64,000 bases of DNA from Paenibacillus sp. FSL W8-0426 (GCF_037969725.1 NZ_CP150203.1:1690001-1754000); one strand, 5' to 3'. Positions 23,191 through 32,333 are shown, counted from the stretch's first letter. The notes: generated by a model from the letters alone, not told the origin. A program made the numbers and translations.

Positions 23191-23886
23191 ATGCCTTTGC
23201 CGATGGTTCATCTGAATATCGCTTCATTACTGGCCAACAAGTGGCATGTCGGTGAGCACCAAGGAGCGTTCTATCTGGGGAATATCGCGCCCGATTCGAT
23301 CCATATGCGGGATGGAGCGACGCGCGAAGACAAACGGCATACGCATTTTGAGCCCAAGACCGAGGGCGATTACATGGCAAGGCTGCAGGAGCGTTATTCA
23401 ACGCTTGTCGAGCAAACCAATGACGAAGGGCGAAAGTGGTTTGTGCGTGGTTATTTCATGCATGTGCTGACAGACTACATATGGTTTCGGAGCGTACATC
23501 CGCAATTCGTGAAAGAAGTCACCGGCCTGGAGCGGGATGAGGGGATGAAGCAGGCACGGGACCAGTTGAACCGCTTATATTATCAGGAAACGGATCAGGT
23601 TGACTTCGACCTGTATCAGCAGGCGGAGTGGAGTTCCGAAGTGTGGCAGTGGCTTGGCCGGACCCGTGGCTACGACATGCAGGATCTCCTGATAGCCGAC
23701 GAGATGGAGCGCTGGCGGGATCGCACATTATCCTTTTTGAAGGAAGGATCGCAGCAACCCGGCATTGTTCCGCAGTACATTACGGCCGAAATCGTTGAAC
23801 GATTTGTGTCCGAAACGGCGAAGCGGCTTCAAGCCGTGCTTCAGGCGTGGGATGCCCGAATCCCTCTCTTAGAACAGACATCCTAG
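23191..23886 (+). CDS. Zinc-dependent phospholipase C-like (PF00882-type) protein, copy 2
   Basis: Protein of 231 residues from ATG 23191 behind AAAGGGGG. It shares with the protein at 13701-14345 the start MPLPMVHLNIASLL, the block LGNIAPDSIHMR and YFMHVLTDYIWF. An extra HTHFEP segment near residue 50 adds possible metal ligands. No signal peptide. Likely a hydrolase of unknown substrate. Confidence 0.75.
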   Translation: MPLPMVHLNIASLLANKWHVGEHQGAFYLGNIAPDSIHMRDGATREDKRHTHFEPKTEGDYMARLQERYSTLVEQTNDEGRKWFVRGYFMHVLTDYIWFRSVHPQFVKEVTGLERDEGMKQARDQLNRLYYQETDQVDFDLYQQAEWSSEVWQWLGRTRGYDMQDLLIADEMERWRDRTLSFLKEGSQQPGIVPQYITAEIVERFVSETAKRLQAVLQAWDARIPLLEQTS

Positions 23887-23914
23887 AATGATTGAACAGA
23901 AAGAGTGAGACGAC

Positions 23915-24475
23915 ATGACAGAACAGATTGTGATCCAAAAGCTGGCGCCTTCCGACGTTGAGGGAGCGCATCAAGTATTCGAAGCCTCCATCACAAGGGC
24001 GTTTGCGCAGGAGGGGCTGGGTTCGCTGCAGGACGATATCCGCCATGAGATCGAACAGAAAAAGGAGCTTCTTCAGGCTGCATTGCAGCAATGGAATGTG
24101 CCGGAGGCAAACGTGTTTTTCCTGCTGGCCAAGCATGAGGGGCGCGTGGTCGGCACGATATCGTATGGGCCTTGCGGCGAGGAAATCCGGATCTGCACGG
24201 ATCAGCGAATTACGGAGATGGGCGAGCTCGGCAGTTTATACATTTTACCGGAGTTTCAGGGGCGGGGGATCGCTTCGAAATTAATTCGGGCGCTGGCGAG
24301 CGAGTTGGACCGCCAAGGAATCCGCCAATTTTGTCTGGATAGCGGATATGGGATTGCCCAGCAGAAATGGCGGCGCAAATTCGGTGAACCGTATGCCGTC
24401 GCCGAGGACTTCTGGGGAGAGGGAGTCCATCACATGGTGTGGCTGTGCAATGTGAAGGATTATGCGGTAAAATAA
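23915..24475 (+). CDS. GNAT family N-acetyltransferase
   Basis: Protein of 186 residues. The acetyl-CoA site is LGSLYILPEFQGRGIASKLIRAL, with Q-G-R-G-I-A. The central HEGRVVGTISYG strand and the C-terminal FWGEGVHHMVWL complete the fold. It starts 28 bases after the phospholipase-like gene and a hairpin terminator follows. Confidence 0.9.
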   Translation: MTEQIVIQKLAPSDVEGAHQVFEASITRAFAQEGLGSLQDDIRHEIEQKKELLQAALQQWNVPEANVFFLLAKHEGRVVGTISYGPCGEEIRICTDQRITEMGELGSLYILPEFQGRGIASKLIRALASELDRQGIRQFCLDSGYGIAQQKWRRKFGEPYAVAEDFWGEGVHHMVWLCNVKDYAVK

Positions 24476-24484
24476 AAATTCCGG

Positions 24485-24523
24485 AAGATGACGATCTGTA
24501 TGATGCAGGGGTCATCTTTTTTG
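24485..24523 (+). terminator. Rho-independent terminator after the GNAT gene
   Basis: AGATGAC (24486-24492) pairs with GTCATCT (24511-24517), followed by TTTTT. Confidence 0.8.
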
Positions 24524-24556
24524 TTAACGAACCATATGAAAGGAGTGTTGTATGCC

Positions 24557-25048
24557 ATGCAGTGGAACCTGCCGGAGCAGCGGTTATCTCCGGATGCGGT
24601 CAACATATGGAGAACGAGCGCGTACATAAGCAATGGAATTGGATTCATCATTCTCGCCGCATTGCTGGCATTGGATCACGTTTTTGACTGGTGGACATGG
24701 ATAGGTTGGGTGTTGTGGATCATTGCAGGGCTCTCAGTACTGTATGCGGTTTGGGAAATATGGATTCATCCTTCATTATTGTACCGGTATTGGCGTTACG
24801 ACGTGAGTGAAGAGTTCCTGCAGTTGAAGCATGGAGCCTGGAAAAGGGTACACCAAATTATCCCGATGGCCAAAATCCAGTCGGTCACGACGGAGCAAGG
24901 ACCTTTGCTGCGCAGATACGGATTGTATTCCGTCTCGGTCGGCACCATGGGTGCGTCCCACCGCATTCCGGCTTTGTCGGAGGACGTGGCGGTGGCGCTT
25001 CGGCAGCAGATCGCTTCCTATGCAAAGATCAACGAGGTGGACGAGTGA
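24557..25048 (+). CDS. PH domain-containing membrane protein, YdbS-like
   Basis: Protein of 163 residues from ATG 24557, 11 bases after AGGAG. Two membrane helices (about 25-75) are followed by a bacterial PH (bPH2) domain with the typical RYDVSEEFLQLKHGAWKR and RYGLYSVSVGTMGASH. B. subtilis YdbS/YdbT pairs help resist membrane-active peptides, but that function is taken from the family, not shown here. The stop overlaps the start of the YdbT-like gene. Confidence 0.88.
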   Translation: MQWNLPEQRLSPDAVNIWRTSAYISNGIGFIILAALLALDHVFDWWTWIGWVLWIIAGLSVLYAVWEIWIHPSLLYRYWRYDVSEEFLQLKHGAWKRVHQIIPMAKIQSVTTEQGPLLRRYGLYSVSVGTMGASHRIPALSEDVAVALRQQIASYAKINEVDE

Positions 25049-26601
25049 TGGAGAAGAAACGACATCATCCGCTCAGCATCGTATGGGGAATGTGGAAGCT
25101 TGCGAGAAACAGCGCTGCGTTTGTGATCTATTTGTTTGTTGTCCGTTACGATACCGAAGCGAAATGGGTTACGTACGGGCGATGGATTTTCTATGCTGCC
25201 ATGGTCATCGGCGTTGTTTCGGTGATCTGGAAATGGTATGCCGAGCGTTATGAAACGGACCGGGCGGCATTTCACGCCTATGAAGGCGTGTTTAACCGAA
25301 AGAAACGTACGATCCCTTATACGAAAATCCAGAATGTGCATCGGCATACGTCCTTGTTCCATCGTTTGTTTGGGGTGACGTCCATCCGTTTCGAGACAGG
25401 CACCAAGGGAGATGAAGCTGCGTTTCATGTTCCGGTGCTGACGTTGGCTGAAGCTGGGCGATTGGAACAATGTGTGGTGGGGGCAACGTCCAACGCTGCT
25501 GCCGCAAATGCAACGTTCATGAACGCTTCGGCTGCAGGTGAGGATGCGCAAAGCAATCTGGCGGTAAATCACGTGGAGGAAAACGAGACCGCACATTTTT
25601 TGAAGCAAACGGAGCAAGCCAAACGAGCTATTCACTTTGAATCCACGCGCCGGGATACGGTGAGAGCTTCTTTTACGTCACTCAGCTTCCTGGTGCTGAT
25701 CCCCATTCTGGGTTCGTTGTATTCAGGCATTCAGGATTTTTTCCCGGATGAAACCGTGACGCGAAGCTTTTTGCTGACTTGGCTGGATCAATGGTGGACG
25801 GCTGCCATTCTTATCGTGGTGCTGATCATCATAGCCATGCTGGCGGGCATGGTGCATACCTTTATAAAGTATGGGAATTACCGGATTACATCCGATGATT
25901 CACGGATTTATATCACCAAAGGCATGCTGGAGCAATCGGCATTCTCGATTCAGAAGCAGCGCGTACAGGCGGTGAAGATCACGCGAAGTCCGATGAAACG
26001 GTTGCTTGGCTTGGCCGAAGTGGAGTTGGTCACGGCGGGCGGCGTTGGTGAAGATGAGCAGGAGGTAAACTCGCTATATCCATTTTTGCCGGTGAAACAG
26101 GCTTATGCCATCATATCAGAGATTTTGCCATCGTATGAAGTCAGTGAAGACATGCAGAGGCTTCCAACCAAATCGCTATGGTTACGTTTGCTTGCGCCCA
26201 GCTGGATATGGCCGATTGCTACAGGGGCACTCTGGTATTTCAAACCGGTGTGGTTGGGTCAGGAAGGTGCGTGGTGGATGGTGTCGGCCCTGCTGCTGGT
26301 GTTGATCGTGACAGGGCGGGTCGTGGAATTTTTCCATACCCGTTATGTATTGAACCGGAACTTCATCCAATTGCGAACAGGGGCCTTCACTTCGACGTTG
26401 TTCATCTCCAAGCGGGAAAAAGTGATCGAAGCGCGCATTACGCAAAACGGGCTGCAGCGCTGGTTCGGGGTGGCATCCATTCAGACGGTGAATCGTGCCA
26501 AACCGGTGGTTCATCAGGCCGTTAAGGACGTCCCGTCCAATATGGCGGAGGCATTCCGACTTTGGTACGTGGAGCGGACACGAGACGTGCAGACTCGTTA
26601 A
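25048..26601 (+). CDS. PH domain-containing membrane protein, YdbT-like
   Basis: Protein of 517 residues with three bPH2 modules, each after a pair of membrane helices: FNRKKRTIPYTKIQNV, ITKGMLEQSAFSIQKQRVQAV and LRTGAFTSTLFISKREKVIEA. A low-complexity Ala/Asn-rich insert (about 150-180) lies between the first and second modules. ATG 25048 overlaps the YdbS-like stop by one base (TGATG). The two proteins probably form a membrane complex. Confidence 0.9.
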   Translation: MEKKRHHPLSIVWGMWKLARNSAAFVIYLFVVRYDTEAKWVTYGRWIFYAAMVIGVVSVIWKWYAERYETDRAAFHAYEGVFNRKKRTIPYTKIQNVHRHTSLFHRLFGVTSIRFETGTKGDEAAFHVPVLTLAEAGRLEQCVVGATSNAAAANATFMNASAAGEDAQSNLAVNHVEENETAHFLKQTEQAKRAIHFESTRRDTVRASFTSLSFLVLIPILGSLYSGIQDFFPDETVTRSFLLTWLDQWWTAAILIVVLIIIAMLAGMVHTFIKYGNYRITSDDSRIYITKGMLEQSAFSIQKQRVQAVKITRSPMKRLLGLAEVELVTAGGVGEDEQEVNSLYPFLPVKQAYAIISEILPSYEVSEDMQRLPTKSLWLRLLAPSWIWPIATGALWYFKPVWLGQEGAWWMVSALLLVLIVTGRVVEFFHTRYVLNRNFIQLRTGAFTSTLFISKREKVIEARITQNGLQRWFGVASIQTVNRAKPVVHQAVKDVPSNMAEAFRLWYVERTRDVQTR

Positions 26602-26612
26602 GCTTTATAACA

Positions 26613-26662
26613 AACAGGTGCAGAAGCAACGCCGGTTGGCGCTGTTTATGCACCTGTTTTTT
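26613..26662. terminator. Rho-independent terminator, possibly bidirectional
   Basis: AACAGGTGCA (26613-26622) pairs with TGCACCTGTT (26649-26658), followed by TTTT on the plus strand. It ends the PH-domain operon and lies just beyond the 3' end of the minus-strand ORF at 26682. Confidence 0.85.
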
Positions 26663-26681
26663 CAATGAAGCCGCCTAGAAG

Positions 26682-26939
26682 TTATGGCACCGCATTAAAT
26701 GTTTCATTCGGACCATTATCATTTTCATTCATATACGTTCCGTTTTTAGTAATCGGATAGGTAAATCTGCCCGTGATGCTCATCTCCGCCTGCACTTCCC
26801 CGGTAATAACCTCCCAACCACCAACATACGGATAGGTCTTCAGCGTGGCTTTTTGAGAAAGATAGGGCGTAACTTCGAAAATGACATGGGACGACTTATC
26901 TACCCGAATTCCGTCCCCATGCATTTCGGCGACAGTCAC
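26682..26939 (-). CDS. Hypothetical ORF, possible gene remnant
   Basis: An 85-codon frame from GTG 26939 with strand-rich, Gly/Thr-rich protein-like sequence (YPYVGGWEVITGEVQAEM). The same frame is open upstream to a stop at 27009-27011, with no ribosome site or good start, so this may be the 3' end of a gene whose beginning has been lost or shifted out of frame. The remaining stretch up to 27111 shows no clear gene. Confidence 0.3.
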   Translation of the reverse strand: MTVAEMHGDGIRVDKSSHVIFEVTPYLSQKATLKTYPYVGGWEVITGEVQAEMSITGRFTYPITKNGTYMNENDNGPNETFNAVP

Positions 26940-27111
26940 AATGGAATGGCAGGAACTTGTTGCGAACCTCGCTTTATAGCTGCGGGAAATGTGCTTGGCT
27001 GGTGTGGGTCAACCGGCAGCAGCACCGGGAACCATCTGTTAACGTACAATTTTTCCGGCAGTCTGGTACTTATGCGAGCACTTTGCCCAAGGGATTTTCA
27101 AAATTAAAAAA

Positions 27112-28272
27112 CTATCCAGCCGTAATGATGCGCTGATTGGCAGATCTGCCCCGGCGCTCCACGGCTTCTTCGTAATCTTCAATCAACTTGTCAAAAATCT
27201 GCTCCCAAGAACGCTGCTCCGCCAAACGTCTGCCTTCAAGACCCATGCTCCGCAGCGCTTCTTCGTTTGCTCCCCAATATGAAATCTCCCGAACCAATGC
27301 CTGCCCGTCGCCAGGTTCGAACAGGATGCCATTTCGGTGTTGTGTTACGAGGTTTTTGACTCCACCTGCGTTGGCAACCATGGCAGGCAGGCCGGAAGCC
27401 ATGGCTTCCAGCACGACATTGCCGAATGTTTCGGTAGGGGAAGGAAATACGAACAGATCTGCCGATGCATACATCGTGGCCAAAGCTTCTCCATGCAAAT
27501 AACCCGTGAACGTGACGTTGGACGGTGCGCCTTGACGAAGTTTGGGAAGCTGCGGACCGTCTCCGACGATGACCCAGTGCACGCGGGATTGCATTTGTTC
27601 CGGCAAATGCTGGATAGCGTAGGCGAGCGTGTCGATATCTTTTTCGGGAGCGATGCGACCGACGTAGAGAAGGATCAGCGGGGCGGAGATATTGTATCGT
27701 TGGCGAATGGATGGAGTTCGTTTATCAGGGGTATACAGCTCGCAATCAACTCCGCGCGACCACAGCTTCAAGCGCTGAATGCCTTGCTGACGCAGCTCCT
27801 CGAAGGTTTCCTGGGAAGGCACCAAGGTGGCGTCGCTTGCCCGGTGAAACCACTGAATATATTTCCAATAGAGCGGAATCATGCTTTTGAGCTTGTAATA
27901 TTCGAGGTATCGGTCAAAGTGGGTGTGGTAGGAGATGACGTGCGGCAGATGATGTTTGAGGGCGTATTTCAGGCCGGGAAGCCCCATATTGAACGGGGTG
28001 GCGATATGCAGTAAGTCGGGACGAAAGGCTTGCAGTTCCCGATGAATGACCGTTCGGCTAGGAAGTGCAATCCTGCACTCGGGATACAGGAAAAAGGGAA
28101 TATTCGCAACGCTGTGCACCGCCGTAGCATGATTTCCGTCAATGACCGACTGAGGGGTAAACAACAGATGTTCAATGTTCCTCCGGTTGAGGTGTTTGCT
28201 CAGGCGGTGCAGCGTGCCGGCAACTCCGTTCGTGTCCGGAACATACGTGTCGGTAAACAAGGCCAGGCGCAT
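27112..28272 (-). CDS. Glycosyltransferase family 4 (GT-B, mannosyltransferase-like)
   Basis: Protein of 386 residues from ATG 28272 (GGGAGGG upstream on the minus strand; the longer frame to 28311 lacks a site). N-terminal MRLALFTDTYVPDTNGVAGT is the acceptor-side loop of MgtA/YpjH-like GDP-mannose-type transferases. The donor half has LLYVGRIAPEKDIDTL, VIVGDGPQL and the E-x7-E motif PTETFGNVVLEAMASGLP. It is probably a peripheral membrane enzyme that glycosylates a lipid such as diacylglycerol. The exact sugar is not determined by sequence alone. Confidence 0.9.
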   Translation of the reverse strand: MRLALFTDTYVPDTNGVAGTLHRLSKHLNRRNIEHLLFTPQSVIDGNHATAVHSVANIPFFLYPECRIALPSRTVIHRELQAFRPDLLHIATPFNMGLPGLKYALKHHLPHVISYHTHFDRYLEYYKLKSMIPLYWKYIQWFHRASDATLVPSQETFEELRQQGIQRLKLWSRGVDCELYTPDKRTPSIRQRYNISAPLILLYVGRIAPEKDIDTLAYAIQHLPEQMQSRVHWVIVGDGPQLPKLRQGAPSNVTFTGYLHGEALATMYASADLFVFPSPTETFGNVVLEAMASGLPAMVANAGGVKNLVTQHRNGILFEPGDGQALVREISYWGANEEALRSMGLEGRRLAEQRSWEQIFDKLIEDYEEAVERRGRSANQRIITAG

Positions 28273-28543
28273 CCAGATGATCCCTCCCGTGACTCTTGAT
28301 GCCAAGAGCATAACAGCAGAACGTTTTCCGCGGGTTAACGGGAAGTAAAATTCCTATTTAGGAAACGAACCATGAGGGTTTCGTTTGCGTTTAGTACATA
28401 AGGCGTGCCTCTATGGATGACGCGATTGCGCATATTATAAAAGGCGAAAAAAGGTTCGTTCGCCTGCTGCACCGGACCGGCGTGGCTTCCGCCTCATATT
28501 CTGCTATGATGGAGTACATAGAGACAGGAGGCTTGGATGATTG

Positions 28544-29113
28544 ATGGAACGATTGAAAGAGGAATTGCGCGAGTTGCTGCCGTTGGAGCAGTTGGAAGAG
28601 ATGACGGGGGAAGAGATCGTGGGCTCTGTGGCGATGGATATGTATCGCACCGAATTCGCGACCGTCAGAGCGGGAGGCCCCGAGCTTCCGCAGCTGTTGC
28701 GCGACATGATGCTCATCATCGACCTGGATACGGAACTGACGATGGAGGGCATTTCCGGTTACTTGGAGAATACGGCCGGACTGCAGCTGGCGGAGACGAT
28801 TGCGGCCATGCAGCGTATTGGGCATGAAGAAGATGCGGCGATTCTGGATCGGATTCGAGAGATGCTGTCTGCGACCGGAGTGACTCCTGATCAGCTGAGA
28901 GCAAACGTTAACGAACAGCAAGAGTATGATATTACGAGTTTGCAGCAAACGCATGGTCAGGTCATCGGCGATTTAATGCAGCAAGTACAGGAGGAAGCCG
29001 AGAAGCTGAGTCTGCTGGTGGACAACGAAGGAGCGTTTGAGCGCCTGTTCGATTATGCAGAGGCGAACAAGGAGCAATTAAAACAGGAGTTGGAACAGAT
29101 CTTGTCCAAATAA
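28544..29113 (+). CDS. Hypothetical acidic helical protein (possibly DUF4375-related)
   Basis: Protein of 189 residues, strongly acidic and helical. The middle region (RAGGPELPQLLRDMM, then GISGYLENTAGLQLAETIAAM) resembles the DUF4375/DMP19 pattern of unknown function. AGGAGG lies 11 bases before ATG 28544 and 8 before TTG 28541, either of which may be used. The stop overlaps the first possible start of the next gene. Confidence 0.72.
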   Translation: MERLKEELRELLPLEQLEEMTGEEIVGSVAMDMYRTEFATVRAGGPELPQLLRDMMLIIDLDTELTMEGISGYLENTAGLQLAETIAAMQRIGHEEDAAILDRIREMLSATGVTPDQLRANVNEQQEYDITSLQQTHGQVIGDLMQQVQEEAEKLSLLVDNEGAFERLFDYAEANKEQLKQELEQILSK

Positions 29114-29124
29114 TGGGGGATGTG

Positions 29125-29685
29125 ATGGACCTGGCTTCGAACAAACCTTTTGTCATCGCGATTGCGGCAATTTCGGGCGGCGGCAAAACAACCGTTGTAA
29201 GCGGTTTGGCAGAACGCTTGTCTTGCCCGGCTTTGTCTTATGACGACTACGATTTGGAGGGTCCGAACGATTTCATCGCATGGACGCGTCGTGGCGGGGA
29301 TTGCAACGAGTGGAACGTCGAACCGATGGTGACGGATTTGAGGCAATGGTTGGATAGTCCGTCTTCGACACCCGCTTATATTTTGCTGGACTACCCGCAT
29401 GCATATTTGAATGATCGGATGAAAGATTTCATCGACCTGGCTATATTCATTGATACCCCGTTGGATGTAGGGCTGTGCAGAAGGGTTGCCCGTGATTTCT
29501 CCGATGCTGCGGCAGACGACATCCGCGAAGAGCTTGCACGATATGCGGGAGGTGCCCGCGAAGCATACCTGATCATGCTGGAGACGGTTAAACCCGCTTC
29601 GGACGTTGTGCTGGATGGAACGCTGGAGCCGCAGGTGTTGGTGGAACAGATCCTGAATATGCTTCCGCCAGCAAGAGCTATTTAA
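29125..29685 (+). CDS. P-loop kinase, uridine kinase-like
   Basis: Protein of 186 residues from ATG 29125 (GGGGAT upstream; ATG 29113 also possible). Walker A is AAISGGGKTTV; SYDDYDLEGP follows at the substrate site, and FIDTPLDVGLCRRVARD matches the lid region of uridine/pantothenate kinase-like NTPases. It would phosphorylate a small metabolite. It is cotranscribed with the acidic helical protein. No terminator is obvious before 29901. Confidence 0.85.
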   Translation: MDLASNKPFVIAIAAISGGGKTTVVSGLAERLSCPALSYDDYDLEGPNDFIAWTRRGGDCNEWNVEPMVTDLRQWLDSPSSTPAYILLDYPHAYLNDRMKDFIDLAIFIDTPLDVGLCRRVARDFSDAAADDIREELARYAGGAREAYLIMLETVKPASDVVLDGTLEPQVLVEQILNMLPPARAI

Positions 29686-29704
29686 GTTGGACTAAACACT
29701 GACC

Positions 29705-29830
29705 TGACAACGGAGAAGGCAGAACCAATCTGGAGAAGCGAAGCGTCCGGCTAAAAGCTTTCTGAAGGAAAGCTGCATCGAAGGGAAGGCGTATCCCCGG
29801 ATTTCAGGGAATGCCAAGAAGTCTACTGCA
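29705..29830 (+). other. Structured intergenic/leader segment with two hairpins
   Basis: This 126-base stretch has no ORF. It forms a 7-bp hairpin (AGCTTTC 29756-29762, loop TGAAG, GAAAGCT 29768-29774) and an imperfect second stem (29788-29797 with 29807-29815), with purine-rich single strands between. It precedes the two small membrane-protein genes by about 70 bases, so it could be an RNA leader, a degraded terminator or a repeat element. No known riboswitch class is recognised. Confidence 0.35.
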
Positions 29831-29900
29831 ACCAAGAATTCGCTTGCTTGAAAAACGTCATGCCATATCGGATCTGAAGACGAATATCGGAGGAGAAGCG

Positions 29901-30194
29901 ATGAGATTCAACAAAAGGTTGTTGCTTGAAACGATCATTGTCTGCTGTCTATTGCCTGTTCTGCTCGTGATCGGGAGTATGATTTATGGAATGCTCATGA
30001 CGAGAGCTTATGTTCCCGATGTAACTGCATCGTACATGGCGGGTTCGCCGCTCCCAAGCCAGGTTTCATTCGGGAGCATTGCCGTAATGGGCGGTGTGAT
30101 GGAATACGTAACGGCAGCAGCCGGATTGCTGTTGTTTGGCGTTGCGTATTATGGGGTACGTTCGTTCATTCAGCGTCGTATGCAGCGATCCTGA
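29901..30194 (+). CDS. Small membrane protein of unknown function
   Basis: Protein of 97 residues from ATG 29901 behind GGAGGAG; the frame is open up to 29811 but lacks another site. Two membrane helices (about 8-35 and 62-85) and a basic C-terminus (RRMQRS). No known family. It is followed 18 bases later by another small membrane protein, and the two may act together. Confidence 0.7.
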   Translation: MRFNKRLLLETIIVCCLLPVLLVIGSMIYGMLMTRAYVPDVTASYMAGSPLPSQVSFGSIAVMGGVMEYVTAAAGLLLFGVAYYGVRSFIQRRMQRS

Positions 30195-30212
30195 GCAGAG
30201 GAGATGTCCGCA

Positions 30213-30524
30213 ATGTTGATCAAAAAAGCGGTATTCTGGCTGTCGCTGCTTAGCTTGACGCTGTGTGCCATCAACAGATTCGGATATGATGAACATAACA
30301 TTTTATTAATCGGATTGAATCCGATCTTAAACGCCGCTGCGTATACCGAACCGCTGCGCCATTGGATTTTTGATTATGAAAATGTGTCACGACCGTATGA
30401 CAGCGCAGCGATCAACGTGTTGTATCCGGCGTATCTGCTGCATTGGCTGTCGTTTATGCTGACGGGTTATCTCATCGATTTAGGCATTCGCCTTCTGAAA
30501 AGGAGGATACGACCTGCGGCGTGA
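30213..30524 (+). CDS. Small membrane protein of unknown function
   Basis: Protein of 103 residues from ATG 30213 (AGAGGAG 9 bases upstream; ATG 30204 is too close to that site). One hydrophobic N-terminal helix and one or two near the C-terminus (LHWLSFMLTGYLIDLGI), ending in KRRIRPAA. The family is not recognised. A strong terminator follows. Confidence 0.7.
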   Translation: MLIKKAVFWLSLLSLTLCAINRFGYDEHNILLIGLNPILNAAAYTEPLRHWIFDYENVSRPYDSAAINVLYPAYLLHWLSFMLTGYLIDLGIRLLKRRIRPAA

Positions 30525-30545
30525 TACGAGATGGCTTTTATACGC

Positions 30546-30593
30546 AAAAAGCGTGCCCGAATCCGTGGTGAGCGGAACCGGGCACGCTTTTTT
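30546..30593. terminator. Bidirectional rho-independent terminator
   Basis: Perfect 14-base arms (30546-30559 and 30579-30592) bounded by an A-run on the left and a T-run on the right. It serves both the small membrane-protein genes and the convergent Spo0M gene. Confidence 0.92.
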
Positions 30594-30669
30594 ACATCTT
30601 CTATTCCAATGTCATGGACAGTGATCGTTTATATTGGGTGTTACGGGTTTGCAGCGAATGTTCCATAGG

Positions 30670-31443
30670 TCATATGTGCTTGGAAATGATTTCTTCCAAC
30701 CCTTGCGCAACAGAAGCAGGTCCGCGCTGCAAATGTCTGGCTTCCAGCGTAAAGCGGACATAAGTTTCGTCCGTACCCATCGCTTCCGAGAAAATGCCTG
30801 AGAGGCCGCGAGCGCGTCTGTCGATCTGCATCAGCAGTTCGAGCGTATTGCCCATTGGATAGAACAGTACCTCGATCTCATCCAGATAGCCCCGGAATTT
30901 GCTGGTCGGCACAAACTCGAATTCCTGCACAAACGGCAAATTGCCGCCAAGCCTCGGTGCGTAGTCATTGGTCACCTCGCGCAGCCTGAATCCGAGCATA
31001 TCGATGGCATCCAGCACGACACCCATTTCCTGGGTAGGCACGACCCGAATCAGATCGCGGTCCGAAGGGTCCAGCGCACTGGAGATGTCGAGTCCGGTTT
31101 CGACCCATACTTCCGCGCTTTGAAGCGTAAGCGGCAGGTTGTCTGGCAGGTCGAACGAAAAATGTTTTTCCAGACGTTGGCCAGGCTGAAGCGTAAAACG
31201 GTCGGTCAACAAATATTTGGCGACCACCGCAGTCTCTTTGTGTTTCCGATCGTCGCGCTCCCGAATATAGTGAGTGTTAATCGTGAGGTAGATGCGGTCT
31301 ACATTTTGTTCGACATCTCCTCCTTGTATGTATACGGTTCCCGAGAGAACGCCGCCCGGAATCACTTCCGGCGTATCCAATTCCGTATTGACTTTGGCGG
31401 CACCTACACCTACGCTGGCTAACATTTTTTTAAAAAAGGACAT
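30670..31443 (-). CDS. spo0M: Sporulation-control protein Spo0M
   Basis: Protein of 257 residues from ATG 31443 (GGAGG 8 bases upstream; a longer start at 31458 is unsupported). N-terminal MSFFKKMLASVGVGAAKV and the arrestin-like beta sandwich (VIPGGVLSGTVYIQGGDVEQ, and LPLTLQSAEVWVETGLDIS) are diagnostic of SpoOM proteins. In bacilli Spo0M affects sporulation initiation and cell-division-related processes. It is cytoplasmic and forms its own unit, with a bidirectional terminator downstream. Confidence 0.93.
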   Translation of the reverse strand: MSFFKKMLASVGVGAAKVNTELDTPEVIPGGVLSGTVYIQGGDVEQNVDRIYLTINTHYIRERDDRKHKETAVVAKYLLTDRFTLQPGQRLEKHFSFDLPDNLPLTLQSAEVWVETGLDISSALDPSDRDLIRVVPTQEMGVVLDAIDMLGFRLREVTNDYAPRLGGNLPFVQEFEFVPTSKFRGYLDEIEVLFYPMGNTLELLMQIDRRARGLSGIFSEAMGTDETYVRFTLEARHLQRGPASVAQGLEEIISKHI

Positions 31444-31625
31444 GCTCTCAGCCTCCACATGATATTTGGTATTTGCTAAGGAATAATTGCGACTTCGTGC
31501 TTAATACGCCGGTTAGAGGATCGCCGTTTCAAAAATGTTTCCATGGTCGCCCGGTCAGATATTTACAGGGAAAATCAGGGACATGTAGAATGTTGTGTAA
31601 TGCACCTTTTGAGGGAGGGATCGCC

Positions 31626-32303
31626 ATGGGCATGGAATGGTACGACATGATTGCCAAACGGAACGGAGGTTACCGGGGAAGAGCGAATTTCAAGATCGAG
31701 GGCATTTCGGCGGAACAAATCTATGAAGAACAATTGATTCGAATGCTTCCGGCCTATGATTCCGTACTGGACGCCGGTTGCGGGCACGGGGAGTTTACAT
31801 TGCAAATGGCGGCTTATGCGGCCCGGATCACAGGCTTTGACAACTCGAAGGGATTGCTGGCCATCGCGCAAAGGGCACTGGCGTCCAGCGGCGTCACAAA
31901 CGTGGATTTTGTCTACGCCACAACCAAAACCGAACTGCCTTTTGAAGATGGACAATTCGATCTGATCTATGACCGCAGGGGGCCGACCTCCATCCTCGAA
32001 CATAAGCGGGTTCTGCGCAAGGGCGGCGTGGTCTTTGGCATTCATACGGATGTGAGCAAAGTGAAGGAACGATTGCTTGCGAACCAGTATGATGCCATGG
32101 AAATCCGGGAGTTCAATGACGCTTGGGTTGTATTTTCGGATGAAACGCAGTTTGCGTTGTTTCTATCGGATGCCCCGGGCAATCCGGACTACACCGTGCC
32201 TGAGATGAGGGAGCAGCTTGAACTGCGGGTGAGGGAAAATACGGTGGATGGCCGCATCGCGGTCAGGGAACGCAAATATATCTGGAGAGCAGAGAATCAT
32301 TGA
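31626..32303 (+). CDS. Class I SAM-dependent methyltransferase
   Basis: Protein of 225 residues from ATG 31626 behind GGGAGGGA; the open frame extends to 31473 without a site. Motif I is VLDAGCGHGEFTLQM, followed by ITGFDNSKG (motif II) and FDLIYDRRGPTSI (motif IV/post I). The substrate-binding region is short, as in small-molecule methyltransferases. It lies 30 bases before the cupin gene, with which it is probably cotranscribed. Confidence 0.9.
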   Translation: MGMEWYDMIAKRNGGYRGRANFKIEGISAEQIYEEQLIRMLPAYDSVLDAGCGHGEFTLQMAAYAARITGFDNSKGLLAIAQRALASSGVTNVDFVYATTKTELPFEDGQFDLIYDRRGPTSILEHKRVLRKGGVVFGIHTDVSKVKERLLANQYDAMEIREFNDAWVVFSDETQFALFLSDAPGNPDYTVPEMREQLELRVRENTVDGRIAVRERKYIWRAENH

Positions 32304-32333
32304 TGCATGCGTGCGCAAAGGAGTGAAAACGGA

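Noticed and set aside
28442..28465. Hairpin AGGCGAA...TTCGCCT before the 28544 gene
   Set aside because: It has no T-run and is short; it may be chance, so it is not listed as a terminator or operator.
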